Assembly: GCA_963784615.1 (NCBI GenBank)
Contig: CAWASG010000002.1
Span: forward strand, 186,001 to 250,000
Direction of reading: 5' to 3'
Origin: UBA11403 sp963784615
Lineage (GTDB): Bacteria; Pseudomonadota; Gammaproteobacteria; Legionellales; Legionellaceae
DNA: 64,000 bases
This document shows, piece by piece, positions 24,636-34,603 of this stretch. Each line of letters begins with the position of its first letter. Positions within the stretch are counted from its first letter, which is position 1. A program made the position numbers and the translations under genes. Below the pieces are notes generated by a model. That model saw only the letters and a list, made by a program, of their open reading frames with translations. It made no database searches and was not told the DNA's origin.

Positions 24636-25303
24636 GAAATTTCCTGTACCTTTTCCCCAAGCAAGCCTTGGTCGGACAACCTTTACCTAAAAGCAAAATT
24701 TATGACCACGCGAAACCAAGTACCGCGCTGCGTGAAAAATTTGTGAAACAGGTCGACAAGATTATTTGGCAATATAAGCTCGCGCCAGAGACGATTCATT
24801 TGGAGGGATCCGCTCAGGTGCCTGAAATTCAAGTTTTCTCACTGACGCTTAGATCACCAAAAATTAGCGAAGACGTCTTGCGTTGTATAGATCAAGCAAT
24901 TCCATATCCAATTTTATATTATCTAAATTATGAAAATCAGGTAAAATCGACCATTGCTTATAAACGCCCTTATGGATCGGGTAGTGATAAGTGGGTTGTT
25001 GATGCTTATTTTGAATCATCTTGGCAGTTTGCTGATGTAGAGCGTGTGCCTTTACCCGTGTCTTTAAATTTGGCGGGTTTATATGAGCAGATGGTGCGGC
25101 ATTATTTGCCTTTGCCAGCAAGGTCTGGTGAGTCATTAAAGGCTCAGGTAGAGCGATTAGAGCAAATTCGCTGTAAGCAAAATGAGTATCAAAAATTGGA
25201 GGCTCGTTTGCAGAAAGAAAAGCAGTTTAATCGGAAGGTGGAGTTGAATGCGCAATTGCGTGGGATTAAAAATGAATTAGAGAGTTTATCAGATAAAGGT
25301 TAA
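24632..25303 (+). CDS. DUF4391-like protein (defence-associated)
   Basis: A 223-residue protein starting ATGA-overlapped with the helicase stop. The N-terminus has LYLFPKQALVGQPLPKSKIY, and the middle has AIPYPILYYL and IAYKRP, landmarks that I associate with DUF4391, a family found beside PLD/SNF2 helicases and Mod/Res genes. The C-terminal third (about 160-220) is a predicted coiled coil. The biochemical role is unknown; it may bridge the helicase and the modification complex. The family assignment is from memory of the neighbourhood and motifs. Confidence 0.72.
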   Translation: MRNFLYLFPKQALVGQPLPKSKIYDHAKPSTALREKFVKQVDKIIWQYKLAPETIHLEGSAQVPEIQVFSLTLRSPKISEDVLRCIDQAIPYPILYYLNYENQVKSTIAYKRPYGSGSDKWVVDAYFESSWQFADVERVPLPVSLNLAGLYEQMVRHYLPLPARSGESLKAQVERLEQIRCKQNEYQKLEARLQKEKQFNRKVELNAQLRGIKNELESLSDKG

Positions 25304-25350
25304 TCAATATTATGAATTATTTGAATTTAAAAATGTGAGATTCCAATCTT

Positions 25351-26289
25351 ATGGCTGAAATTAGTGAAGTGATAAGGATTATGCCCGTAGAAAGATTAAT
25401 GTCAGAGTGTGATAATATTCATTTTAAGAGCCCAACATGTTGTTACCGTTCTTGTTCAGCTGACCCAATAAGATCACACACAATACCTGAAAATTATTTG
25501 TACAAACTAAATAAGGATTTGATCAAGGTTCTGACATATCAACCAAGGATTTCTCGAGTTTTAAAAGAATTAAGGCCTCAGTATGTAATGAAGGTTGATA
25601 AGGAAGAGTGGTCAACTTTTATTGGTTTTTGTAATGTTCACGATAGCAACTTATTCAAGTCAATAGATTTATTTAACGGAGAAATGGATAAAGAAAAGGC
25701 GGCATTAATTCATTACAGAAACATTTGTTATGGTATCCACCATATTCAAACTCAATTGATGAGGGAACGGCACATATCTCAGCAACATTATGATGGTGAG
25801 GGTACGCTGGAGGTGAATGAGATAGTAAAAAACTTAGAAAATCGCTCTTTTAATGATAGATTAACTTATTGTTTAGAGGAACATTTATTAAGAAAGAAAT
25901 TGCTAGAGAATATGATAGAGTCAGGTGATTTTGATGAAATGAATTTTGTTGAAATAGCTGGAGGTATTGAAAATCCAATATTTTCAGGCAGATCTACTTA
26001 TTTGTTGCATAAAAATAACGAATTATTTGACTCACCCGGATATAGTTATATGCCGTGGATTACTTATACAACCCTGCTCACAGGTAGAGCAAATCATCTA
26101 GTTTTTTGTTGGTTAGAAGATGATAAAAAACATACAGAGCACTTTAATAATTTAATCAATGGTCAATTTAAAAAAGTGTTGGAAGTGTTGGCATATGCCT
26201 GTAGCGACTCTTTTGCCATTAGTGAAGATTTTTATAACAAACATTCTCATGCAATTGATGAAATCATTATAAAATTTAGAACTTATTGA
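25351..26289 (+). CDS. Uncharacterised protein with Cys/His motifs inside the defence cassette
   Basis: A 312-residue protein I cannot name. An N-terminal cluster CCYRSCSADPIRSHTIP (about residues 30-46) followed by GFCNVHDSNLF (about 92-102) gives C, C, H, C, H residues that could bind zinc as in HNH-like or treble-clef folds. The rest is helical with a hydrophobic segment (about 215-250). Codon composition is noticeably more AT-rich than the helicase and Res genes, and it sits with 47-bp and 79-bp gaps between two cassette genes, so it may be a separate insertion or a module-specific effector. Confidence 0.65.
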   Translation: MAEISEVIRIMPVERLMSECDNIHFKSPTCCYRSCSADPIRSHTIPENYLYKLNKDLIKVLTYQPRISRVLKELRPQYVMKVDKEEWSTFIGFCNVHDSNLFKSIDLFNGEMDKEKAALIHYRNICYGIHHIQTQLMRERHISQQHYDGEGTLEVNEIVKNLENRSFNDRLTYCLEEHLLRKKLLENMIESGDFDEMNFVEIAGGIENPIFSGRSTYLLHKNNELFDSPGYSYMPWITYTTLLTGRANHLVFCWLEDDKKHTEHFNNLINGQFKKVLEVLAYACSDSFAISEDFYNKHSHAIDEIIIKFRTY

Positions 26290-26368
26290 TTGATAAAATG
26301 TCAAAATAGCTACTGGCACATTAAAAATAAATTAGAGATTATTACTCGAATAAAGGTTAATCCATATT

Positions 26369-28303
26369 ATGCAAAAACTAAAGATGCACTCGCCTGATTT
26401 CACAGATGAAAACATTGCTAAATTGGCGGAACTGTTTCCTCATTGCGTGACGGAAATCGCTACTAACGATGGCAAAGTAAAACACGTAATTGATTTTGAT
26501 CAATTGCGACAGGAGTTATCTACATCGATTATTGAAGGCCAACAAGAACGCTATCAGATAAATTGGCCGGGTAAGCGTGAGGCAATGTTGATCGCAAATG
26601 CACCCATAGCAAAAACTTTACGCCCATGCAGAGAAGAAAGCGTTGACTTTGATAATACACAAAATTTATTTATTGAAGGAGATAATCTGGATGCGCTTAA
26701 GCTGCTACAGGAGACGTATCTTAATAAAGTCAAAATGATTTATATTGATCCGCCGTATAATACGGGTAATGACTTTATTTATGAAGATGATTTTAGCGAA
26801 ACAACAGATTCTTATTTTTTGAAGTCTAATCAAAAAAATGATGATGGTCATCGTATGATTGCGAATATTGAATCACATGGTCGTTTTCATTCTGATTGGT
26901 TAAGTATGATGTATTCACGACTAAAACTTGCTAGAAATCTTTTAAGCGAAGATGGTGTTATATTTATTAGTATCGATGACAATGAGCTACATAGTTTGTC
27001 TCGTATTTGCTCAGAAATTTTTGGAGAGAAGAATTATCTCGGAACATTCATTGTTAATTCATCGCCAAGTGCTATTGACTATGGTCACATTGCAAAAACA
27101 CATGATTATGTCCTCTTCTATTCGAAAAATTGTCTTAAAACTAAAACAAACCAACTAGAAGAACCTGATAAGGAGTTTAAATATAGAGACGATGTTGGTG
27201 AATTTAATCTATACCCCTTATATAACGGGAATGTGGCATTCAATCCAACTACACGACCGAATCTTTTTTATCCGTTTTATTTGAATCCGCATAGTAAAAA
27301 TCATAACAACTTCTATGAAATTTCTCTAGATAAAAAAGAAGGTTGGGTTGAAGTATATCCAGTAATATCAAAAAAAGATGGTATCCAGCGAGTATGGCGA
27401 TGGGGAAAACCAAAAGCAAAAGAAAATCTTAACAAAGAAATTGTAGGGTATAAAATTGAAGATGGTGAATATAGAGTCGTTCAGAAGACTAGATTGACAG
27501 GTAAATTAATACGTTCACTTCAATTAGATACAGCAATATCAAGCCGAAGAGGGACGGCAGAAATAGAGGAGCTATTTGGGCGGAAGATTTTTACATTTCC
27601 AAAGCCAGTCGAATTAATCAAGAGATTTATTCAAATTAGTACAGAAGAAAACTCAATAATTTTAGATTTCTTTTCGGGATCATCGCCTGCAGCTCATGCA
27701 ACTATACTGCAAAATGCAGAAGATGGAGGCACTAGAAAATTTATCATGGTTCAGTTGCCAGAATCTTGTAATGAAAGCTCAGAGGCCTATAAAGCTGGCT
27801 ACAAAACCATCGCAGAAATAGGCAGAGAGCGCATCCGTCGAGCGGGTAAAAAAATCAAAGAAGAAAACGCAAGCAAGGAAGGTATTGATCAACTCGACAT
27901 CGGCTTTCGTGTACTGAAAATTGACACATCCAACATGAAAGACGTTTATTACACCCCTGATGCCATCGGGCAAGGCAGTCTTTTTGATCAGATCGATAAC
28001 ATCCGCGAAGATCGCACACCAGAAGATTTATTATTTCAGGTGCTATTGGATTGGGGTGTTGATCTAACTCTACCGATCACACAAAAAAACATCCAAGGTA
28101 AGACCGTATTTTTTGTAGATGAAAATGCATTAGTGGCTTGCTTTGATGAACACATCAACGAAGCATTTGTGAAAGAGTTGGCTACTTACAAGCCTCTTCG
28201 AGTAGTTTTTCACGATGCCAGCTTTGATAGTGACAGCGTGAAAATCAATGTCGAGCAAATTTTCAAACTTGCTTCACCCAGCACTGAAATCAGAACCCTT
28301 TAA
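26369..28303 (+). CDS. mod: Type III restriction-modification methyltransferase (Mod), beta-class N6-adenine
   Basis: A 644-residue DNA adenine methyltransferase. DPPYNTGNDF (DPPY at 127-130) lies before the SAM-binding motif I DFFSGSSPAAHA (about 432-443), the motif order of beta-class enzymes. Between them is a variable region of about 300 residues expected to contain target recognition. It methylates adenine at a specific sequence and guides the Res subunit. The segment FIEGDNLDALKLLQE is typical of Mod. Its neighbours encode an AlbA-type protein and Res. The recognition site cannot be predicted from sequence alone. Confidence 0.93.
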   Translation: MQKLKMHSPDFTDENIAKLAELFPHCVTEIATNDGKVKHVIDFDQLRQELSTSIIEGQQERYQINWPGKREAMLIANAPIAKTLRPCREESVDFDNTQNLFIEGDNLDALKLLQETYLNKVKMIYIDPPYNTGNDFIYEDDFSETTDSYFLKSNQKNDDGHRMIANIESHGRFHSDWLSMMYSRLKLARNLLSEDGVIFISIDDNELHSLSRICSEIFGEKNYLGTFIVNSSPSAIDYGHIAKTHDYVLFYSKNCLKTKTNQLEEPDKEFKYRDDVGEFNLYPLYNGNVAFNPTTRPNLFYPFYLNPHSKNHNNFYEISLDKKEGWVEVYPVISKKDGIQRVWRWGKPKAKENLNKEIVGYKIEDGEYRVVQKTRLTGKLIRSLQLDTAISSRRGTAEIEELFGRKIFTFPKPVELIKRFIQISTEENSIILDFFSGSSPAAHATILQNAEDGGTRKFIMVQLPESCNESSEAYKAGYKTIAEIGRERIRRAGKKIKEENASKEGIDQLDIGFRVLKIDTSNMKDVYYTPDAIGQGSLFDQIDNIREDRTPEDLLFQVLLDWGVDLTLPITQKNIQGKTVFFVDENALVACFDEHINEAFVKELATYKPLRVVFHDASFDSDSVKINVEQIFKLASPSTEIRTL

Positions 28304-28316
28304 AGGATCAAGATCC

Positions 28317-29993
28317 ATGGAACAATCCGCTTTGGAGTCCTTATTAAATCAGTTAATTGTAGACTGGGAAAATGAGGTGGTTGAATTTAAACAAGCTGAT
28401 CACGCTTATTCAACATCTAAAATTGGTCAATATTTTTCAGCTTTATCGAATGAAGCGAATTTACGTAATGAAGAAAAGGCTTGGTTGGTCTTTGGCGTTG
28501 CTGATACCATCCATGCTGTTGTTGGCACTGATTATCGAGTGGAAAACGATCATTTGCAGAGTTTGAAGCGGCAAATCGCGCAGGGAACGGAGCCATCCAT
28601 TACGTTTCGTGATATTCATGAGTTGCACACTGAAAAAGGTAGGGTTGTGCTGTTTGAAATCCCAGCGGCGCCTTTCGGGATACCCATAGCTTGGAACGGG
28701 CACTACTATGCACGTGCGGGTGAGAGTTTAACGAGTCTTGGGTTGGATAAGCAGGATCGTATTCGAGCGCAGGTTGGATTATCAGATTGGACGGCGCAAA
28801 TTGTTACAGGTGCGACGATAGAGCATCTTGATCCTGATGCTTTGAAAAAGGCACGAGAAGCGTTTGCCCAAAAATATGTGAATCGTTTTAGCATGACTGA
28901 TGTCATGGGATGGTCTGATACCGTGTTTCTTGATCGTGCCAAACTTACCACGAATGGTCAGATCACCCGTACCACTTTATTATTGTTAGGCCGTCCTGAA
29001 TCGTCCTATTTTCTCTCACCTTATCTTGCGCAACTCACATGGAAACTCGTGGGAGAAGAACGTGGTTATGAACATTTTGGTTTACCGTTCTTGCTCACCA
29101 GCAGCTTGCTTTATCATAAGATCAGAAATGTGCAGCTGAGAATTTTACCTGAAAATGAATTGGTTGCGATTGAGCTTGCCAAATATGAACAAAAAATTGT
29201 ATTAGAGGCGCTGCATAATTGCATTGCACATCAAGATTATTCACTGCACTCACGGATTATTGTCACTGAGTTTTTAGATCGATTGGTGCTTGAAAATGCA
29301 GGTTCGTTTTATGAAGGGAGCCCTGATGATTATATATCCGGTCACAAAACACCACGACGATACCGTAATCCATTTTTAGCACAAGCAATGTCTGAACTAG
29401 CTATGATTGATACCATGGGATGCGGAATCCATGAGATGTACACGGGGCAAGCGCGTCGTTATTTCCCCTTACCTGATTATGACTTAAGCGAACCTCATGC
29501 AGTGAAGATGACGCTTTATGGGCGCGTTGTCGATTTGGCTTACTCAAGAATGCTGATACAAAAAACTAATTTAACACTTGAAGACATCGTTGCGCTGGAT
29601 CGCGTGCAAAAGCATTTACCTTTAAGTAATGACGTTATCAAACGTTTGAGGGCGGAGCATTTAATTGAAGGGCGTAAGCCACACTTTCATGTTTCAGCAT
29701 CTATTGCAAACGTAACGGCGACCAAGGCTGATTATATTCATACTCGTGCTCAAGACGATGTCCATTATCAAAAGTTAGTCATTGATTTCCTTGCACACTT
29801 CGATTCTGCTACTAGAAAGGAAATTGATCAATTACTGTGGAACAAACTAAGTGACGCACTGGATAAGACACAAAAACAAAATAAAATTGGTAATTTGCTG
29901 TCTCAATTGCGTATTCTCGGTCGAATTGAAAACATTGGAACGCGCAAGTCACCGCAGTGGAAATTATTAGATAATTTAAGAATAAAAAAGTAA
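28317..29993 (+). CDS. AlbA_2/HATPase_c_4-type ATP-binding protein (COG2865-like)
   Basis: The ATG at 28317 gives 558 residues and lies 13 bp after mod; a longer reading would overlap mod by 56 bp. The N-terminal region has ENEVVEFKQADH, the start of an AlbA_2 (Schlafen-like) domain. A GHKL-like ATPase block follows (VLEALHNCIAHQDYS near residue 300; LVLENAGSFYEG near 337). The C-terminal part (about 480-555) looks like a winged helix. Such proteins are common in defence islands and as transcriptional regulators; here the position between Mod and Res suggests a component of the system. Confidence 0.82.
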   Translation: MEQSALESLLNQLIVDWENEVVEFKQADHAYSTSKIGQYFSALSNEANLRNEEKAWLVFGVADTIHAVVGTDYRVENDHLQSLKRQIAQGTEPSITFRDIHELHTEKGRVVLFEIPAAPFGIPIAWNGHYYARAGESLTSLGLDKQDRIRAQVGLSDWTAQIVTGATIEHLDPDALKKAREAFAQKYVNRFSMTDVMGWSDTVFLDRAKLTTNGQITRTTLLLLGRPESSYFLSPYLAQLTWKLVGEERGYEHFGLPFLLTSSLLYHKIRNVQLRILPENELVAIELAKYEQKIVLEALHNCIAHQDYSLHSRIIVTEFLDRLVLENAGSFYEGSPDDYISGHKTPRRYRNPFLAQAMSELAMIDTMGCGIHEMYTGQARRYFPLPDYDLSEPHAVKMTLYGRVVDLAYSRMLIQKTNLTLEDIVALDRVQKHLPLSNDVIKRLRAEHLIEGRKPHFHVSASIANVTATKADYIHTRAQDDVHYQKLVIDFLAHFDSATRKEIDQLLWNKLSDALDKTQKQNKIGNLLSQLRILGRIENIGTRKSPQWKLLDNLRIKK

Positions 29994-30126
29994 TAAAAAA
30001 GGAATTAAGCCAAGATTAATTTTTATTAAACATAATATATATCAATAGGTTGCTTTTCTTTAATTGCTAAAAAATAAACTATAAAAAAGAATAGAATCCA
30101 TCATAAAAAAGTATAAAAGGCACTTA

Positions 30127-33100
30127 ATGAAATTAAAATTTAAAAAACAAGCTTACCAAACCCATGCCGTTGACGCGGTGGTGGATTGTTTTGCTGGCCA
30201 ACCAAATATGAGTGGTATTAAATATCGTATTGACCCAGGTGTTGGTCAACAAAAAATGTTTAGTGAGGGGACTGGGTTTAGAAATCATGACATTGAACTT
30301 TCGCATGATCAGGTGTTGGACAATATTCATCGTATACAGCATCGCCAAAATTTACCGCTGTCCTCTGCCCTTCAACATGATAAAAAGACGGGATGCGCTA
30401 TTAACCTTGATATTGAAATGGAAACGGGTACTGGAAAAACCTATTGCTATATCAAGACAATATTCGAGCTTAACCAACGTTTTGGCTGGAGTAAATTTAT
30501 TATAGTCGTGCCCAGTATTGCCATACGTGAAGGTACTTATAAATCGCTTGAAATTACAGCCGATCATTTTCTCGAAGACTATCGCAAGCGGGTTCGATTT
30601 TTTATTTACAACTCAAAGGAATTACATAATCTCGAAAGCTTTTCATCGGATGCTGGCATCAATGTGATGGTGATCAATGTCCAAGCCTTCAACGCAACAG
30701 GCAAAGACGCTCGTCGAATTTATGAGGAATTGGATAATTTTGGATCACGTAGACCTATCGATGTAATTAAAAGCAATCGACCCATTTTGATTCTTGATGA
30801 ACCACAAAAAATGGAAGGCGCAAAAACGCTTGAATCGTTCAAGGAATTCAAGCCGTTGATGATTCTGCGTTACTCTGCCACGCACAAAACTGAATATAAC
30901 AAAATTTATCGACTGGATGCGCTGGATGCCTACCAGCAAAAACTAGTTAAGAAAATCGCTGTCCGTGGTATTTCGGTTAAAGGCGTGAGCGGTACGAATG
31001 CTTATCTTTATTTAGAGCGTATTGAAATTTCAGCAAACCGACCACCTCTCGCTTGTATGGAATTAGAAATTAAGCAAACGAACGGTATCAAACGTGTATT
31101 ACGAAAATTAGGTAAGAACGATAATCTGTTTGATTTGTCTGAATTAGATCAGTACAAGGGATATGTCGTCGCCGATATTAATGCGAATACAGATACAGTG
31201 AGTTTTACCAATGGTATTTCACTGCAATTAGGAGATGTCCTTGGCGAAGTCGACGAAGCTGCATTGCGTCGCATTCAAATTCGAGAAGCCATCAAAGCTC
31301 ATTTTGAAAAAGAACAATCCTCATTTCACCAGGGCATTAAAGTACTTTCCCTCTTTTTTATTGATTCAGTCGCTAAATACCGCAGCTATGACGAACAGGG
31401 GGCGATCTCAGGTGAATATGCGACAATTTTTGAAGAAGAGTATGTCCGTCAACTTGAAGAAGCGTTATCGATTGCAGATGCGCCTTATACGGAATATCTG
31501 AAGCGTATTGACGTGGGGAAAACACACAACGGCTATTTCTCGATTGATAAAAAAAGCAAACGCTTAGTTGATCCAGTGATGGGGAAAAAAGCCACCGAAG
31601 CGGATGATGTGGATGCCTACGACTTAATCCTTAAGGACAAAGAGCGGCTATTATCACTTGATGAACCGGTTCGATTTATTTTTTCACATTCAGCATTGCG
31701 TGAGGGGTGGGATAATCCCAATGTCTTTGTCATTTGTACACTGAAGCACAGCGACAACACCATTTCTCGCCGCCAAGAGGTCGGTCGTGGAATGCGGATA
31801 GCGGTTAACCAGTCGGGTGATCGCATGGATAACCCCGCTACCGTTCATCAAATTAATGTCCTAACGGTGGTTGCTAGCGAGAGTTACAAGGATTTTGTCA
31901 CGGCGCTGCAGAAAGATATTAGTGATTCACTTTCAGCCCGCCAGCGTATTGCTGATGTGGCTTACTTTACCGGGAAAGTGCTTAAAACATCTGCCGGAGA
32001 TATCGACGTAACCGAGCAAATGGCGCATCAAATTTACAGATATTTAATCAAAAATGATTACACGGACGATAAGGATCGCATAACCCCCGCATATCTTGAC
32101 GCCAAAAAAGCGGATCAGCTTGCCGAATTTCCGCCAGAACTGGTTGAATATGCAGAGCAAATAGTACAACTGATTGATAGCGTATTTAGTGATGCACAGC
32201 TACCAGAACCCGCTGATGACCGCCGAGGAAAAATCAATCCATTAAATGCCAATTTTGAGAAACAGGAATTTAAAGCACTATGGAACCGCATCAATAAAAA
32301 AGCAATCTATACCGTGCAGTTCGATAGTGATGAATTGGTTACAAAATGCATAAAAACCTTGGATAAGGAACTAAATGTTACCCCCCTGCAGTATATCATT
32401 CAGCGTGGCGAACAGACCGACGCACCCACTTTTGAGGAATTCAAAAAGGTGGATGGTTTTGTAATGCATGAAACAGCAACAATGAATTACACCCAGTCTA
32501 TTCTCTCGACGGTGAAATACGACTTGATTGGTAAATTGACAGAAGAAACACAATTGACCCGCGCTACCATTGCAAAAATTTTACAAGGAATGACTTCGGA
32601 TACGTTTGATCAATATAAAACAAATCCTGAAGACTTTATTGCCAAAACGGCCAGGTTGATCAACGAGCAGAAGGCAACGGTGATTGTTGAACATCTAGCG
32701 TATGACACTTTATCCGAAACGTATGGCCTTGATATCTTCACTCAAGATAAATCAAAGCAAGATATGAGTAACGCTGGTGATCCACTCAAACATCATATTT
32801 ATGACTACGTGTTTACTGACTCTGGTGTTGAACGCGAATTTGTTAAACAGTTAGATACCAGCGAAGAAGTGGTAGTGTATGCAAAATTACCAAGAGGTTT
32901 TTTGATTCCAACTCCCGTTGGTAATTACAACCCTGATTGGGCTATCTCTTTTAAAGAGGGCAGTGTAAAGCATATTTATTTTATAGCTGAAACCAAGGGC
33001 GACATGTCATCCATGCAATTCAGAAAAGGCGAGGAATGTAAAATTGAGTGCGCTCGAAAATATTTTAGTACGATTACCTCGGATCAGGTGAAATATGATG

Positions 33101-33141
33101 TGGTGGATAGTTATGGCAAGTTGATGGAATTGGTTAAATAA
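30127..33141 (+). CDS. res: Type III restriction enzyme Res subunit (helicase-endonuclease)
   Basis: A 1004-residue protein. Walker A METGTGKT is at 98-105, Walker B is ILDEPQKM (about 220-227), motif III RYSATH and motif VI HSDNTISRRQEVGRGMR follow. The C-terminal PD-(D/E)xK nuclease is seen as EREFVKQL, then NYNPDWAI and AETKGDMSS (about 898-965). Res subunits translocate and cut DNA at a distance from unmethylated sites in complex with Mod. The gene lies 133 bp after its neighbour, across an AT-rich gap, and it is directly followed by a DUF2779 gene. All catalytic motifs appear intact. Confidence 0.94.
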   Translation: MKLKFKKQAYQTHAVDAVVDCFAGQPNMSGIKYRIDPGVGQQKMFSEGTGFRNHDIELSHDQVLDNIHRIQHRQNLPLSSALQHDKKTGCAINLDIEMETGTGKTYCYIKTIFELNQRFGWSKFIIVVPSIAIREGTYKSLEITADHFLEDYRKRVRFFIYNSKELHNLESFSSDAGINVMVINVQAFNATGKDARRIYEELDNFGSRRPIDVIKSNRPILILDEPQKMEGAKTLESFKEFKPLMILRYSATHKTEYNKIYRLDALDAYQQKLVKKIAVRGISVKGVSGTNAYLYLERIEISANRPPLACMELEIKQTNGIKRVLRKLGKNDNLFDLSELDQYKGYVVADINANTDTVSFTNGISLQLGDVLGEVDEAALRRIQIREAIKAHFEKEQSSFHQGIKVLSLFFIDSVAKYRSYDEQGAISGEYATIFEEEYVRQLEEALSIADAPYTEYLKRIDVGKTHNGYFSIDKKSKRLVDPVMGKKATEADDVDAYDLILKDKERLLSLDEPVRFIFSHSALREGWDNPNVFVICTLKHSDNTISRRQEVGRGMRIAVNQSGDRMDNPATVHQINVLTVVASESYKDFVTALQKDISDSLSARQRIADVAYFTGKVLKTSAGDIDVTEQMAHQIYRYLIKNDYTDDKDRITPAYLDAKKADQLAEFPPELVEYAEQIVQLIDSVFSDAQLPEPADDRRGKINPLNANFEKQEFKALWNRINKKAIYTVQFDSDELVTKCIKTLDKELNVTPLQYIIQRGEQTDAPTFEEFKKVDGFVMHETATMNYTQSILSTVKYDLIGKLTEETQLTRATIAKILQGMTSDTFDQYKTNPEDFIAKTARLINEQKATVIVEHLAYDTLSETYGLDIFTQDKSKQDMSNAGDPLKHHIYDYVFTDSGVEREFVKQLDTSEEVVVYAKLPRGFLIPTPVGNYNPDWAISFKEGSVKHIYFIAETKGDMSSMQFRKGEECKIECARKYFSTITSDQVKYDVVDSYGKLMELVK

Positions 33142-33142
33142 T

Positions 33143-34603
33143 ATGCTCAACAAAGCCATTTATTTGGAGTCCATAATTTGTTTTACCAAAGGATGGTACC
33201 TTGTTCATGGTTATCATGATGAAAAGTTAACCCCAGGTGAACAACTGCGCATTGAAGAAGGTAAACACATAGGTGAGTTAGCACGCACATTATATCCCAG
33301 TGGCATCTTGTTTTCTGAACATGGTGATGAGGCTGTAAAAAAGAGCAATCAATTTATTCATGAACAAGAAGCGGCGGCAGTGCTATTTGAGGCTGCGTTC
33401 AGTAGTGGTAAGTATTCAACCCGTGCCGATATTTTAATTCGTGAAAATAATTCATGGCATCTTATTGAAGTTAAATCAGTAACCAATTTTGCAGACAAAA
33501 GTAAACGAGAACAAGATTTTTTCATTGACGATATGGCCTATACTTTGATGGTGATTGGTACTGCAATACCGGTTGAGAAGGTAAGCATCATGAGTTTATC
33601 AAAAGACTATCGTTTAGGTATGTCGTTACAGAAATTCTTTGTTCTAACGGATGTTACTGAGTTAGTCCAATCCAGGATGGAGCAGTTTAACCGAATTAAA
33701 AATGACGTGGTTGCTCGAATAACCCCAGATGAATTGCCAAATCCAAACTGGATATATGCCTGCAAAGATTGCGAGTTTTTTAAAACGGAGTGTTTAGGGA
33801 AGGATATTAAAAATCCTGTCTTTAATTTGCCTCGTATCAACGAGAAAAAATGTAATGAATTATTTGAAACAAATTGTTTTGAAATTAGCAGTATTCCGTT
33901 GGATTTCAAATTAACCCATGCTCAAGAAAGGGTAAGAAAAGCAGCTGTTACTGATGAAGTTTATATTTCAGCTCATTTTAAAAATGAAATTCACAAAATA
34001 GAATGGCCTGCTTATTATCTTGATTTCGAAACGATTAAAACAGCTTACCCTTTATACTCTGATGTGGCACCTCATGAACAGGTTTTGACGCAATATTCAT
34101 TACATAAACTGAATAGTTTTGAGGTTGATCCTGCACATGTTGATTTTCTTGCCGATCCAAAACGAGATTGCCGCCGTGAATTGGCAGAGCATTTAATAGA
34201 ACACATTGGTGATAAGGGTAGTATCATTGTTTATTCTAGTTTTGAAAAGACGATGCTGAATGGTTTGAAAGCACGATTTCCAGATTTAGATGAAAAAGTG
34301 ACAAATATCATTAATAGGTTAATTGATCTAAAGCAGGTTATACAAAATCACTATTACCATTGTGGCTTTCGTGGAAGTTACTCTATTAAAAAGGTGCTTC
34401 CTATTCTAGTCCCAGAAATGAGCTATGAAGGGCTTGATATCAAAAATGGTGATGAAGCGATTGTAGCGTTCGTCAGAATGGCAAGGGACAATTTCGCAGA
34501 GAAGGAAATTGAAAAAATACGTCGGCAGTTATTGGAGTACTGCTGCCAAGATACTATGGCCATGTTGGTTATTCATAAAAAGCTACACCTATTAGCAGAT
34601 TAA
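33143..34603 (+). CDS. DUF2779-domain predicted nuclease
   Basis: A 486-residue protein one base after the Res stop. The N-terminal half has a RecB/Cas4-like nuclease block: RADILIRENNSW followed by LIEVKSV (about 97-115), with cysteines CKDCEFFKTECLG further on that may form a metal or Fe-S site. The C-terminal half holds the DUF2779 exonuclease-like DFETIKTAYPLY (about 294-305) and ends with YCCQDTMAM. Such dual-nuclease proteins occur near restriction genes. Co-transcription with Res makes an effector or processing role likely, but no activity is proven for this protein. Confidence 0.8.
   Translation: MLNKAIYLESIICFTKGWYLVHGYHDEKLTPGEQLRIEEGKHIGELARTLYPSGILFSEHGDEAVKKSNQFIHEQEAAAVLFEAAFSSGKYSTRADILIRENNSWHLIEVKSVTNFADKSKREQDFFIDDMAYTLMVIGTAIPVEKVSIMSLSKDYRLGMSLQKFFVLTDVTELVQSRMEQFNRIKNDVVARITPDELPNPNWIYACKDCEFFKTECLGKDIKNPVFNLPRINEKKCNELFETNCFEISSIPLDFKLTHAQERVRKAAVTDEVYISAHFKNEIHKIEWPAYYLDFETIKTAYPLYSDVAPHEQVLTQYSLHKLNSFEVDPAHVDFLADPKRDCRRELAEHLIEHIGDKGSIIVYSSFEKTMLNGLKARFPDLDEKVTNIINRLIDLKQVIQNHYYHCGFRGSYSIKKVLPILVPEMSYEGLDIKNGDEAIVAFVRMARDNFAEKEIEKIRRQLLEYCCQDTMAMLVIHKKLHLLAD

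Noticed and set aside
21363..34603. DISARM or BREX assignment
   Set aside because: No DUF1998 (DrmB), PglZ, BrxC, or BrxL-like gene is visible; the set fits an expanded type III system better.
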